From Tenodera sinensis (taxonomy: Eukaryota > Arthropoda > Insecta > Mantodea > Mantidae), in assembly GCA_030765045.1 (NCBI GenBank), contig CM060967.1, forward strand, positions 19,659,284-19,723,283: DNA of 64,000 nt, given 5' to 3'. How positions within the stretch are numbered: the first letter of the stretch is position 1; the number at the start of each line of letters is the position of its first letter. Made by a program: the position numbers and the translations under genes. Positions 1 to 10,960 of this stretch are shown piece after piece. The notes under the pieces are model-generated. The model was not told where the DNA came from. It worked only from the letters and a program-made list of their open reading frames with translations, and did no database searches.

Positions 1-912
1 TAGTCGGAAGGCTGCAACCGCTGTTTTCCTTGGTCTCTGGGGGATTATATCTGGGTTGGAAAGTAGTGTAATCCATTTTTTATCTTTGGCATTTGTTTCT
101 ATTTCTTGTAGGTATGAATGAGAAAATTTTTTAACGATCAAGCGTTTTATTGAGGAATATGACAAACTGAATTTAGACTTTTGTTTTATTGTTGTGCTTT
201 TCTTTGCAAGTGAGTCTGCAGCTTCATTCCCCATGACTCCACAGTGTGCTGGAATCCATTGGAGATGAACAGTCTTATTAACTTTTTGGAGTTGTGTTAA
301 CATTTTGTAGCATTCTCTAATTTTTGTTGACTTCTTTGTAGTATTTGCACATATTCCCTGAATTGCAGCTTTAGAATCCGAAAGAATTACTGCCTTGTTA
401 AATGTATTTAAGGGAAGATTTAATAATTGTCGGAGAGCAATGTGTATAGCCTCTATTTCTCCATCATAATTTGTTGTGTCTCTGCCAACTGAATGATAAA
501 AGGAAAAATGCGAACACGTAACTCCAGCTCCAGTAAGATTTTCCTTGGAGGATCCATCAGTATATATGTGCAGCCATTCTTCTGTGGGATATCTAGTATT
601 GATTGTTTCCAGTGCTAGAAGTTTTTGTATTTCTTTTGGTGTGTCTGATTTACTTATTTCCTCTATTAATTTCAAATTGAAGGTAGGTTGCAATAATTCC
701 AATGGATTTTCTCTTATAAGCAGATTTTCTCTGGTGTTAGGAATGTTCAATTTGGATTTAATCTGTGTTACCTTTTCTAGGAAACTACTATGAGTTTTAA
801 GGATTGAAGGGGGGAGGTTCTCTTCTGTCCATTTAGAGTTTGGCAGTCGTAACATTTTCTCGTGTTGGAGCAATGCTTGTTCTTCTATTTTTGTTGTTAT
901 TGATGGGGTCCG
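1..912 (-). pseudogene. LINE 3' ORF fragment with RNase H domain
   Basis: Reverse-strand reading matches the better preserved copy at 16300-17368: a linker, then an RNase H domain with the motif order IYTDGS, DGEIEAI, LSDSKAA and a PAHCG...NEAAD block. It is part of the replication protein of a non-LTR retrotransposon of the RNase-H-bearing I/R1/Loa type. The element enters from the left edge, so its 3' tail is not seen. The reading stops matching at about 912, where an unrelated segment of the same family is joined. The frame is broken in several places, so it is a dead fragment. Confidence 0.8.
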
Positions 913-1036
913 ATGGACCCGTTGACCAACGATAGGTGTGGTCCCCCTTGCAAAATGGGGGTTTAAGTCGGGTGATGTAACTGCCACATTGTAAAACTGG
1001 TGCCCATTAAGAAAACAGTTACATGAAAGCCATATA
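913..1036 (-). repeat. Upstream LINE segment fused to the RNase H part
   Basis: This 124-bp stretch is the reverse complement of 15682-15810 and 63796-63930, which sit in the inverted 5' parts of the same LINE family. Here it has the same orientation as the ORF piece, so the copy looks internally deleted, not inverted. Its left end abuts duplicated copy A at 1037. Confidence 0.65.
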
Positions 1037-1389
1037 CAAAAAATGTAGATCTTGTTAAAATACACAATTTATGTCTTAATAAATTTTCTTGTAGGGTGAA
1101 CCATTTCGGAGATATTCCTTGTTATGTGTGTGAGTTACGGAAAACTTAGAACTTTCTTGAAATGGATCATCGTTCATTTTTTTATATGTTAAGTATGCAA
1201 AGACAACAGAATCTCAAAGCTTTAAAACATTTGACTATCGCACAAAGCCTACTGTATTCCCCCTTGTACCTACAAGGAAATTAGCAATAAGATAAGTTGT
1301 AAAATGTTTATCCTAACTAACACGAAGATATAGGAATAATAGTTTGTAAGAATGGTTAGTACAAGAGTAGAGAAAGTCATGTGAGTGCA

Positions 1390-2010
1390 ACACATCAGAT
1401 TTTTTATATAGTCTCCTGCTTTGGAAATACACTTAGTCCAGCGCACTTGATGCCATCAGCATAAATAGAGGGGTGGTGTCATCAGCCACTTGCATACAAA
1501 GCCTCCCACATCAGCATCATCCTCAAATGTTTAGCCTCCCGGTGTCTCCTTGGGTGGCCCAGAGAAATAAAAATTGCAAGGAGATAAGTCTGGACTATAG
1601 GGAGGGTGGTCATGTGGTGTTCATTTCGCTTCTGGCAATTTACAGTGAGTTAGCTTGTCAGAGTGGGGTTGGGCATTGTTATGAAGAAGAGTAACTCTTT
1701 ATCGGCTGGCCACGTCAAGCTGTTTTTAATGGTGACTTGACAGCTTGCATTGCTTATCCCAATCCGATGGGAAATTTCTGCAACTGCCCATCAATCACCT
1801 CTTGAATAAGATTACAAATAGCTTTAATGTTTTCCTCACAATGCTTGTGCTTGGACAGCGATCATATATCTCGTTTTCAACCTGTTCTCGGCCTTTGTTT
1901 ATTGCCTTATGCCAAGCAAACACACAAGCCCTTGGAAGTGTGTGATCACCAAACCATGCTGCCAGTCTCTGCAAATATTTCTGCCAGTTTCACATTTTCA
2001 TGAGCAAGGA
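1390..2010 (-). pseudogene. mariner-like transposase remnant
   Basis: Reverse-strand translation gives an N-terminal piece (AWFGDHTLPRACVFAWHK, about 1960-1890) and then, after a deletion and stops, a C-terminal piece with LLHNNAQPHS, HPPYSPDLSPCNFY-like and WTKCISKAGDY motifs (about 1740-1400). The middle of the DDE domain is missing and several stops are present. The same remnant with the same deletion is at 23410-24030, so the decay predates the duplication. Confidence 0.7.
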
Positions 2011-2193
2011 ATTTGGTGATGATTGTTGCACAGTTGAAGCACGTATCTGTTGCTCAGATATTGTGAGTAGAACTAACAGATGGATCTGCAGTGGCTAAAT
2101 CATGTCATCCCCACTCCTGATATCCCCACCCAAACCATATTGACATAGCGCACTCTGTTCAAAATTGGTGTTCAGAACAGAAAGTCTAATTTA

Positions 2194-2348
2194 TTCTAAA
2201 GTAAGAACAAATTAGAAACTAAAAACTTCACTTATCTTAGTAATGTTGCAGTTCTTTTTGCACAAAACTGACCCAGGGTTTCAAGTTGTCTCCAATTTGT
2301 TCTTACTTGAATCTTGTTGTTTCACTGTTAATAGCTTCAATTTTTCTT
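2194..2348 (+). mobile_element. Hairpin MITE, copy 1 (present only in copy A)
   Basis: A 155-bp insertion beginning TTCTAAAGTAAGAACAAATT and ending in an AGCTTCAATTTTTCTT tail. It is flanked by the 10-bp direct repeat gtctaattta (2184-2193, 2349-2358). The homologous site in copy B (about 24205) has one copy of that sequence and no insert. Same family as 9478-9690, 14889-15040, 20151-20382 and 44756-44996. Confidence 0.85.
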
Positions 2349-2358
2349 GTCTAATTTA

Positions 2359-3980
2359 TATTTGATCCACCCTTGTAAATAGTGTTTTACTACCAACAAG
2401 CATGCCTGTTTCCAAGCCATTCTCCTCTGATAGTGTTAATTATTTTGCAATGTTACTGGCAGACAGTTGTTTCACAAGAAGCAAGCCGTATTTTGTGTTA
2501 GCTACTACTTTATTTATAAACATTGATTACACATTTTGACCCACTTTGCTTTCAAGTAGTATCTACCATTCAGGTTTAAACCATTCTAAATGCTCTGTGT
2601 CTGGCATTTTTGGTGCTGCATTTTTTATTAGATTAAATTGCCACAAGTACTTAATTGACCTGAGAGAAAGAATTCATTTTAATTAAATTTTCTTCCTGTT
2701 GAATTATTATACTTAAATTTAAGTTGGTTTTTTCACACATAATATCTGTACTTAAATCAAGTTCTATAATTAATGACTGTTGAGATGTGAACCATTGGTT
2801 TCTCTGCATTTAGATTTTCAGTTAACATTGCAATTCTAACCACAAATAATCCAGAAAACCGCATGGCAACTCATGAATCACATGGCATGGACAAACTAGT
2901 TGACTGTTAATGACACAGAGATTGGTTACCGTCTTCTCGCAAGCCTTTTGCAATTGGCATGGGTGTAATAAGATGTTATTATCTCTGTCAAATCTTCTGC
3001 ATATGCCTGTAGGCGATAGCAGTACGCTACAGTGTAGCCATATTATATGCTTGTGCATGAAAGAGATAGACATAGCCGCATGTACGCACCTACTAATAGC
3101 ATTGTACCCTGCAGTTTTCAATATCATCTCAGTGTGTAATTTTTTTTGGTATGTTAATGTGTTTTCTAGATGAAAGAAAAACTGTATCAGAATCTGACTT
3201 TTTTGCCTCTAAGCTGATCCAAGAAACAGTGAACTGATTTATTTCACAAGCTGCAGCAGTTAACTCTTGGCCGTTTTTAAAATGTTTGTCACTTGAGTTC
3301 CTTTTAAAAAGCTTACACATCCTATAAACAACTTGTGCTTGACTACGTAAGGCACTGTATCTTTTCTCTCATGTATCACTTGCTTTCTTAGCGACATGTT
3401 ATAAGCTTCTACCAATTCATAGAACTGCACATTATCTACCATTCTGTTCTCTGGGTTTATTTGGGGAAAGGGGTAAGCATAATGGAACCCTTATTCACAA
3501 AGGTTATTCACATCTCTGCTAACAGCTCAAGATCTGCTTCAGTCCTAACAAAATACTGGTATATATAATTGCATACAATTACTGAAGGGCTGAAGCTAAA
3601 CTTACACTCTTTTCTTCATACATGCTTCATAACCATTCTGTTTATATCTGACGTAAGTTTTAAGCTGTAATAAGGTATTAATGTGTGGGCATTAATTGAG
3701 TAATTACTAAGTGAGACGAAGCTAGTTCTGACGAGGCAATGTTGCAGGCCTGTGATTGCCTACAGCCATGAAGGTCTTATGTAGGAGGATTGACACATTT
3801 CTTAATTAACCATTCTCTGTAAAAGCTTGTTTAAATGCAAGAGTTACATTTTTAACCAAATGTCAGCAAACAGTGTTAGAAATATCAAGATGTTCTCGGG
3901 CTTCGAGCTAGGTGTAGTGAAGAGCCATTGACATTTCGGGAGTGTGCATCTCTCCCATCATCAGGATGATGAATGACTAG
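2359..3980. other. Non-coding stretch, unusually conserved between copies A and B
   Basis: No convincing gene. From about 2820 to 3960 the sequence differs from 24680-25820 by only about ten bases by eye, less than the coding and 3' flanks of the THAP gene differ. Small reverse frames (for example 2822-3127 and 3260-3442) occur in both copies but have no recognisable domain. It could be a 5' leader, promoter or intron of the THAP gene downstream, or a gene-conversion tract. Confidence 0.5.
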
Positions 3981-4087
3981 TTGGTTTTTTTAGGTGGAGG
4001 GGAAACGCCTTGTTATGAGACCCCATGGTACTGTGGGAGTCGCCATTTAAGATGGCCATACCCACTAAAAAACCCCATCCACCGGAG
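3981..4087. mobile_element. 107-bp MITE-like insertion in copy A
   Basis: Absent at the matching place in copy B (about 25839). Flanked by the 5-bp repeat ACTAG (3976-3980, 4088-4092). The ends are imperfect inverted repeats (GGTTTTTTTAGGTGG on the left, GGGTTTTTTAGTGGG reading inward from the right). Confidence 0.75.
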
Positions 4088-4593
4088 ACTAGTAAGAGTG
4101 ACCACGACCAGTATATGTACTGTCCGCTAGTACGTACCCAGTAGAAAACACCCAGTCTAATGTAATATTCTAACACCTTACTGTTAGAAAATTTCTAGTT
4201 TTACTTGATGAAACCAACCCTTAATAAATTTACAGTTAGGTATAGTTTTTGTTTGCATTTGGTGTATTTTAGCAGCAAATTTCTGTGTGGTATATATTGA
4301 CATAAAATTATAACAATGAGCATTTTGGTGGCTGTCGTAAAATTTAATAGGTGGCTTGATACAAAAACCAATCATAGGCCTGCCAAGCCTTGTGGTGTTG
4401 TATAGTTAAGTATCATTTGCAACCACAAAATGTATTTGTCCAACAAGAAAAATAACAGTAATGGTCAGCTATAAGCCACCATTAAATTTTGTGTCTACCA
4501 TAATTTGAGATTTACAGTCTATAACATGACCATAAAATGGGAACGTCCGAGTGTCACTAAGTCTTGAATCAATTGTTCTAATGGGAGTACATA

Positions 4594-5126
4594 CAGTCAA
4601 AACTGGTTATAACAACATTGAAGGGAGGGACAGTTCACTGTGTTATAGCCAAGAGTCACACAAACCTGATGTTTGATTTGGACCTTGCAAAAAGAAAGAT
4701 GTATCTGTAAACTTTAGGCTGCTATAGAGTTAAAATTTCAAAAAGTTGCAGTAATGCAGTATGCCTACAATATTTATAATTCAGTATTTGCAGAGAGGTA
4801 CTGAACAGGAATTTTTCTTATGTTTATGCAGTACGTACAGCAATAACATGCCAGCAAAACGTTCGAACCCCTAATAAATGAGGAAAGAAGTAAACTGTTC
4901 AGTAATGTCAAACACTCTTGGATGATGAATGAGAATTTTCTGAGAAAAATGAATGTTGGACATTTCAGCTGACATATTTCTCCAAAAAAGTAATCAAGAT
5001 AGGACACAATATTGTAGTAAATACTTTTTAAATATAAAATTTACATAGGATTCTAACAGCCATTAGATTTTGCTGTTATAACCAATACATTGTTAAAGGT
5101 TATACCACTATAACCTGTTTTGACTG
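4594..5126. mobile_element. TA-flanked MITE upstream of THAP gene, copy A
   Basis: 533 bp between TA dinucleotides (4592-4593, 5127-5128). Inverted ends read CAGTCAAAACTGGTTATA and CAGTCAAAACAGGTTATA. TA target and CAGT ends fit a Tc1/mariner or pogo-type non-autonomous element. It is present at the same place in copy B (26343-26875), so it inserted before the duplication. It ends about 170 bp before the coding exon of the transposase gene and might contribute promoter sequence. Confidence 0.8.
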
Positions 5127-5298
5127 TAGTTATATATGTTCTAAGTGTAGCAAAGAATGTGCTTCCATTTCAACTGAAATTTTGAGTTTGGTATCATTTA
5201 GACACAAGCTTCACATGTGCCCTTTTATACAATTATATTTTCTCTTAAAAATTATTGTAAGGGCCATTTTAATCATGTATGTTTGTTTACTGTAACAG

Positions 5299-7944
5299 GA
5301 TATACAAAATGGGAACCTAAGGGCGAAGACATCCTGCAAATTTCCACGATGTTGGAGGCGTTATTACCAAATAGTATTAGGAAGTACATTTGTGAATCCA
5401 CATTTCTATAAGTTTCCTAAGGAGCCTGCATTACACCAGCAATGGAAGGATATTTGCAGAGTTTCAAGTAAAAATTGTGAATCCTCTTCTTCTGAACATT
5501 CGCGTATATGTGAATATCATTTTCTGGAACGAGACTTTGTTAATAAATTGAGGCATAGATTAAATCCTGGGGTGATTCCAAAACACTTGGAAATTGTTCC
5601 ATATGTCAGGAATCAGTGTGCAGGTGACACTGACATTATCTCTCATACTGCATCAAGCCAAGAAGCAGCTGCAGAGAGCAATGACTGGGATGAAGCTGAT
5701 ATGGACTTAGACTCCGAGTATCCCCATGACAACTTTGCTTCTTGTTCCAATACGTCCTCAGATGAAACAGTACCTTCCACTGCAGCACATAAGGAAAGAG
5801 TTAACGCAAAGTCACATTTGTCTCCTGTTGAGTCTTCCATGAATATGATACACGGAAACACCATGGCAAGACTGGTGAAATTAAAGAAGTCTTTGGCTAA
5901 TGAAAGAGACAAACTTAAGGTTTTGAAACGTCTTTATGAACAACATGAATTTAATATTATTGAAGAGGGTCTGAATAGGCTATCACAATCATTCATTAAA
6001 AATCGGCTGCAGAATGCCCGGAGAATACCTTCTGATGGAAAATGGACTCTTGAGGATAAAGTATTTGCCTTATCTGTATATAAGCGAAGTCCACGCTTGT
6101 ACAGATATTTAGTTGTACACTTTTCGCTACCGCCAGTAAAGCTCCTTCAAGTTAGACTGTCTAAGGTACCTTTAGAGCCAGGCCTTAGTCCTGCTATGCT
6201 TGAGGTCTTAAAATCTGAAATAGTGAAAATGCGCTATTCTGACAAGTACTGTTGTTTATTGCTTGGTGAAGTTTCACTAGATAAGGGGTTGTACTATGAG
6301 TCAGAAAAACAGGCAATTTGTGGATATGAAGATCTAGGGCATTTGGGTCAATCTAGCAAAAAAGCAAACCGTGCACTAGTATTCATGTTAAGGGGCATCC
6401 ATCAGAATTGGAAACAGGTTATTGCATATTACTTTATTACAGGTGCAATATCTAGTGTTAAATTGAAATTGCTGATTTGCCATATAATAGGTGAAATGCA
6501 GAAACTTGACCTGAAAATTCTTTGCACTGTATGTGACCCAGATTCCACAATTCAAAAGGCATTGAAAGAACTATGTGAAGAAAATATTAAGCAAACATCA
6601 GACTTCTACTTCTATGTAAATAAAAAACCCATTACTGTTGTTTTTGATGTACCGCATCTCCTAAAATGTACCAGAGATGCACTCATTGAACATAAAATTG
6701 AATTTGAACCAGATAAGGAGGCCAAATTTCAGTTCATTGAGCAAGTATTTAATTTCGATCAGCTGAAGATATACAAAATTTTGACTAAACTGAAAAAGGA
6801 GTACTTCAATTTTGAAGACCATTTCATCAAAATGAAAGTAAACGTAGCTGCAGCACAAATGAGCTACACTGTTGCAGGAACAATTGAAACTCTTATCACA
6901 CATGTTTTGCCTTGTGAAGCAATGTACACAGCAGAGTTTGTGGATAAGATAGATAAACTCTTTGATTCTCTGAACAGTTCTGAGCACTTTCCACATGATT
7001 ACAAAAAGTTTAGATGCGCTCTCTCAGCAGATTCACCACACATTCAAATGTGGCGTGACATTTTGAAGGAGATGCCAAATTGGAAGATACTAGACCTGGA
7101 AACAGAAGAAGATAAGACGCAGATGTTCAGCTTCTTAAATGGATGGCAGACTACAATCAAATCAATTATGTGTATGTGGAATAGGTTGCAAAAAGATGGA
7201 TTTGTATATCTTAACACCAGGGCACTCAATCTAGATCCTCTGGAGAATTTATTCTGTTGCATTAGGCAGTATGCGTACACTAACCCTACGTGTTTTCAGT
7301 TCAAGGCTGCCTTAAAAACTGCCATACTAAATAACATGATCTTACCATCTAAAGGCTTAAGTCATTGTGAAGATGATGGGTGTAGCCCTTTGAATAACCT
7401 GAGGCAGTTTGTGTCGGATGGTGCTTTATGTGACACCACAGATGGTAACAGTGAGAATGTTGGAAGTGGTAGTGAAACTATTGTTAATGATATTTGGGGG
7501 CTCATTGATTGCAATGTCTCAACTGATAAACAGGCATTGGTATATATGGCTAGATGCGTTCTGAAAGGGATAGGCATCAATGCAACCACTGGATGTATTA
7601 AGTGTAAGAACAAGTTGTTTTCCACAGACATTTTGGAAGGTTCACATTCAATGCATCCCAGTGAGAATTTGATGCTGCTATTGCAAAACCTTCGTGATCA
7701 GCTGTATGATTTTTTGGATACTTCTGGCCATACTAGTGCACTGGCAGATCATTTTGTCTCAATGTTTAAACTTCCAAAAAACGTAATGTTTTGTGAAAAT
7801 CATGCAATACACACAGAAATCATAAAGAGATGTGTGCCATTTTTGATTTATAAATACACCAGGGATTCAACAAAGGCTAATTCTGAGAAAGGGAAATCTG
7901 ATATTGATCATGATGAAATGGTTAAGAAATTGAAAATTATGTAA
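5299..7944 (+). CDS. THAP-domain P-element-type transposase, copy A (start codon lost)
   Basis: Uninterrupted frame of about 880 codons that ends at TAA 7942-7944. Order: THAP zinc finger (C-x4-C from 5335, then FYKFP, W, CEYHF and a VIP box), acidic linker, leucine-rich coiled coil (about 5850-6020, MARLVKLKKSLANERDKL), a helix-turn-helix region, then a P-element transposase core with GYEDLGHLG, VCDPDST (Asp codon 6535), FDVPHLLK and LDPLENLF (Glu codon 7243). The family is a DNA cut-and-paste transposase using an RNase-H-like D-D-E site; the first Asp is replaced by Gly (codon 6265, in LLLGEVSL). The frame opens right after a good splice acceptor (tttactgtaacag, ending 5298), but no ATG precedes the first zinc-finger cysteine, unlike copy B. 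It would need an upstream spliced exon, a non-ATG start, or an internal ATG that drops the THAP domain. About 5% amino-acid difference from copy B. Confidence 0.8.
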   Translation, partial: DIQNGNLRAKTSCKFPRCWRRYYQIVLGSTFVNPHFYKFPKEPALHQQWKDICRVSSKNCESSSSEHSRICEYHFLERDFVNKLRHRLNPGVIPKHLEIVPYVRNQCAGDTDIISHTASSQEAAAESNDWDEADMDLDSEYPHDNFASCSNTSSDETVPSTAAHKERVNAKSHLSPVESSMNMIHGNTMARLVKLKKSLANERDKLKVLKRLYEQHEFNIIEEGLNRLSQSFIKNRLQNARRIPSDGKWTLEDKVFALSVYKRSPRLYRYLVVHFSLPPVKLLQVRLSKVPLEPGLSPAMLEVLKSEIVKMRYSDKYCCLLLGEVSLDKGLYYESEKQAICGYEDLGHLGQSSKKANRALVFMLRGIHQNWKQVIAYYFITGAISSVKLKLLICHIIGEMQKLDLKILCTVCDPDSTIQKALKELCEENIKQTSDFYFYVNKKPITVVFDVPHLLKCTRDALIEHKIEFEPDKEAKFQFIEQVFNFDQLKIYKILTKLKKEYFNFEDHFIKMKVNVAAAQMSYTVAGTIETLITHVLPCEAMYTAEFVDKIDKLFDSLNSSEHFPHDYKKFRCALSADSPHIQMWRDILKEMPNWKILDLETEEDKTQMFSFLNGWQTTIKSIMCMWNRLQKDGFVYLNTRALNLDPLENLFCCIRQYAYTNPTCFQFKAALKTAILNNMILPSKGLSHCEDDGCSPLNNLRQFVSDGALCDTTDGNSENVGSGSETIVNDIWGLIDCNVSTDKQALVYMARCVLKGIGINATTGCIKCKNKLFSTDILEGSHSMHPSENLMLLLQNLRDQLYDFLDTSGHTSALADHFVSMFKLPKNVMFCENHAIHTEIIKRCVPFLIYKYTRDSTKANSEKGKSDIDHDEMVKKLKIM

Positions 7945-8933
7945 TACCTTATCTGTAATTTGCATTTTGAGGAGACTCAGAAAATCAGTCTCAAACTCCA
8001 TTCAGCATTTCGTTTTTGTGTACATCACTTAAGTGCCAGTTGTTTTCATGTTGTTGTTTTTTTTTGTAGTATTTGAAATACTAAGTGATTTGAGAGTTGT
8101 TTAGACAATGAAAGAGGCATTAAAAGTTTTGTGAAAAGTACAGTATATTTATATTTTTTATTGTACAGAGTTTATTTGATAATTAACTTTTAATTCTTAA
8201 ATAGTCATAGCTGTCAAACTGTTTACAAGTATGGTAAAGTTTCATTAAAATACTGGTATGCTTTTTACATAGTCCTGTTAAGTTCACATACATTTACTGC
8301 CCATATATCTCTAATTAGGAAGTGTGTACCATGTAATTACATCGATTCTTCCTGTATTGTCATTTTGTTTGCATATCTCGTTACCTGATTGAGGTTTTTT
8401 CCCAACGGGTTTTTCCTCAATCTGCAAAGGCAAATGCCAGGTAATGCTTTTGGTTTTCATGGACAACTAATCTCATTTATATTCAAACATAATTTGTTAT
8501 GCTTGTGCAATAGCTGCAGTTTTATACATAATGTTGTGCTAAAATTTCTTTGTAACACAGTAGACTCTTTTTAATTCAAACTCAAAGAGGAATTGGAAAT
8601 AATTCCAACTAACAAAAATTGCATTTAAGTACATACAGTATACAAGTGTGAAATACACATTGTTTCATGCAAGATTATGTAGGTACCATTCTTAATTTGA
8701 GCTTACCTTAGGATTAATGCATTTTATCCACATTTTCGTCCAGATATACATTAAAGTCGCCAGTCACAAGGGCTTTCAGTTGGAAGAACATAAATGAAAA
8801 ACTACTGCTACAGTATGGTGTAAAGCTTTCCTCATCATTGAAACAGAGGCAACACCAGTGTGCTGTGGTTTTGTTAATAAAACATGATCAACAAAATCTT
8901 TCTCTGTCATTTAGCACCTGAAGCAAGTCAACA

Positions 8934-8936
<3 letters not shown>
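7945..8936. other. 3' flank of THAP gene copy A
   Basis: AT-rich, matches 32449-33470 but with many small indels and substitutions. No gene seen. Probably 3' UTR followed by old intergenic sequence. Confidence 0.5.
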
Positions 8937-9015
<79 letters not shown>

Positions 9016-9087
9016 GTCGTTGTTGTTGTTGTTGTTATTGTTATTATTGTTATTATTATTATTATTTATTTTTTATTATTTATTTGT
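8937..9087 (+). repeat. (ATT)n microsatellite
   Basis: About 26 uninterrupted ATT units then degenerate GTT/ATT/TTT units. The matching site in copy B (33476-33490) has only about three units, so the array expanded in copy A after duplication. Confidence 0.95.
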
Positions 9088-9092
9088 TTATT

Positions 9093-9389
9093 TATGCCAA
9101 CAAACGTACTGCTGATGTTTTAAACACATAAGCTGTGTGTGGGCAATGTTTTAAGAGGTTGAATCAGGACTAAAAACTTCAATGCAATAGCCAGGATTTG
9201 AACCATGGATCTTCCACTTATCAAGTGACTGCTCTAACCACTAAGCTACCATGGTGAACTTGCCAGTACGACATTAAATTCCCCAGTTGATTCGTACTTT
9301 TCCCTCACGATATAAACACCCCCAAGGGTGACTTATAATTGTAAGTACTTTATGTCCTGGGTTTTAAGTAATCTTTAGATGGTAATTAT
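9093..9389 (-). repeat. tRNA-like dispersed repeat, minus copy in A
   Basis: Reverse strand contains a tRNA-shaped core (about 9183-9253) with an A-box TAGCTTAGTGGTTAGAG and a B-box GGTTCAAATCC. The 3' flank ends in a block matching, in inverted form, the start of the plus copy (TTTATGCCAACAAGCTTACT). The same arrangement is at 33491-33790. It is a repeat, not a functional tRNA gene. Confidence 0.75.
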
Positions 9390-9477
9390 TAGGGCTCGGA
9401 TGTTAATGCCCTAAAAAACACTAAAATATGCATGCAAATATGCTCTTTAAAACTTCAAAATATGCCAAGAAATATGC

Positions 9478-9690
9478 AGTAAATAAGGAAAATTGAAGCT
9501 ATTAACAGTGAAACAACAAGATTCTAAAGTAAGAACAAATTAGAAACTAAAAACCTCACTTTTCTTAGTAATGTTGCATGTTCTTTTTGAACAAGCTTGT
9601 TCAATTTGTTCTAATTTGTTCTTACTTTAGAGTCTTGTTGCTTCACTGTTAATAGCTTCAATTTTCCTTATTTAAATTATTGTACATCTG
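9478..9690. mobile_element. Hairpin MITE nested in the hAT element, two-ended copy
   Basis: Both ends are complete: AATAAGGAAAATTGAAGCTA on the left mirrored by TAGCTTCAATTTTCCTTATT on the right, followed inward by the TTCTAAAGTAAGAAC arms. This is the only copy in the window with both outer tails, so it shows the full terminal inverted repeat of the family. Confidence 0.8.
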
Positions 9691-9708
9691 TTTATAACCA
9701 GAATTTTT

Positions 9709-10960
9709 TTAAATTACATAATTCACTTTCTCTTTCACTTTTTGTCCTATGCTACCAGGAACCGAACTTAGATCACATATTGTTTTTTCAAGCACAGTAA
9801 GTGATTCATGCAAAGGAAATCCTACAGCTTCCAATGCCGTTATGGCTGTTGGTAAGAAAGAAAAATGGGCAGATATGAAACTAAGATCCTTTTTTAACTC
9901 AGTGCCTGACAGAATATTTTGCACAGTTTGTATTGATGAAGCATCGTTCGAGTCCAATGAATTAACAACCTCTTCGATTATTTCTATGTGCTCAGCATAA
10001 TATAAAACTGCATCGACCCATGTTCCCCATCGAGTTAACACCGGTGCAGGAGGAGGATATGAGGTGCTGTTGATCTAAGCAATTTAATTCTTTTAGGAGA
10101 TTTAACCAAAATTCTCTTTGTACTGGACACAAATCTATCTACCAGTGGGAAAGAATCGTGTATTGTCTCAGAAATTGGATGAAGAGCGTGTGCCTAACAA
10201 GTTATATGAATTAAGTTAGGAAAAATACCTTTCAGAGTTTTTCCTGATTTTACCATATAAGGTAACAAATAAAAGCAACCAGTTATATTCGATTCCACAT
10301 GAGCATTGTAATTTCAAAGAGTCCATCACAAACTGTGTCACAGTTACATTGTCAGTGGCTGACAATTTGCACATATTAAGGAGATAAGCTGCAGTCTTTT
10401 GTTCATTATTTAAGGCACTCCCGATTATATTAGCAATAGAACGGTGTTCAGAATCAGAGGTTTCATCAACAGACAACCACACAAACTGATCTGCTAAATT
10501 TTGTATATTTGACAATACGTTATTGTAGCAATGCCCTACATAAGTCTTACGCAGTGTGCTTTCTTCAGGCACATGTTGCTGTGTACACTTGGCAAGAAAG
10601 TTTTTAAATATCGGATTATTAATTTTGAACAAGGGAATATCAGCAGCTAAAAGTACTTGGCACAAGTCATAGGAAAATTCAGTAACCCTACTTCCTAAAC
10701 ACTCTACTAATTGTTTTAGAACAGGTTATTTGTTTGCGAGTTTTCTGATTAAACTCTCCTTATGTTTTGCTGTGTTTATGTGCTGAACTATTTGAAATCT
10801 TTTCTCACTCCCTATATTTTTGTCACACGCTCCACAGAACAGTGCCCTATTATCTGTAGATATTAAATCACCCAAAAACTCTTTCTGTAAATTAATTAAT
10901 CTAGCACTCTAAGTTGGTTTTATTTTCGGCATTTGAAGAGCTTTTTAACATTTTATACGC
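9709..10960 (-). pseudogene. hAT transposase (CGGBP1/BED-type), broken
   Basis: Read from right to left: a start region MPKIKPT followed by a stop, a C2H2 (BED-like) zinc finger FCGACDK...QHINTAKH (about 10860-10770), then 10665-10216 with LSVDETSDSEHRSIANI, part of the hAT catalytic region (VDETSD), and 10041-9709 beginning LTRWGTWVDAVLYYAEH, the usual hAT block after the catalytic core. Stops and frame changes separate the parts, and the C-terminal dimerisation block is not visible. This would have mobilised the surrounding 2072-bp element but cannot be expressed as one protein now. Assignment to the CGGBP1-like group of hAT elements is from motif memory. Confidence 0.75.

Noticed and set aside
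2822..3127. 101-codon reverse frame conserved in both duplicates
   Set aside because: Kept as a curiosity in the conserved block, but it has no domain, and conservation there is equally high outside the frame, so it is not supported as a gene.
5643..7631. Several 78-111 codon reverse frames repeated in both THAP copies
   Set aside because: Antisense shadows of the transposase coding sequence; conserved only because the sense frame is.
8884..9123. 79-codon frame of mostly Ile and Val
   Set aside because: Simply the ATT/GTT microsatellite read as codons.
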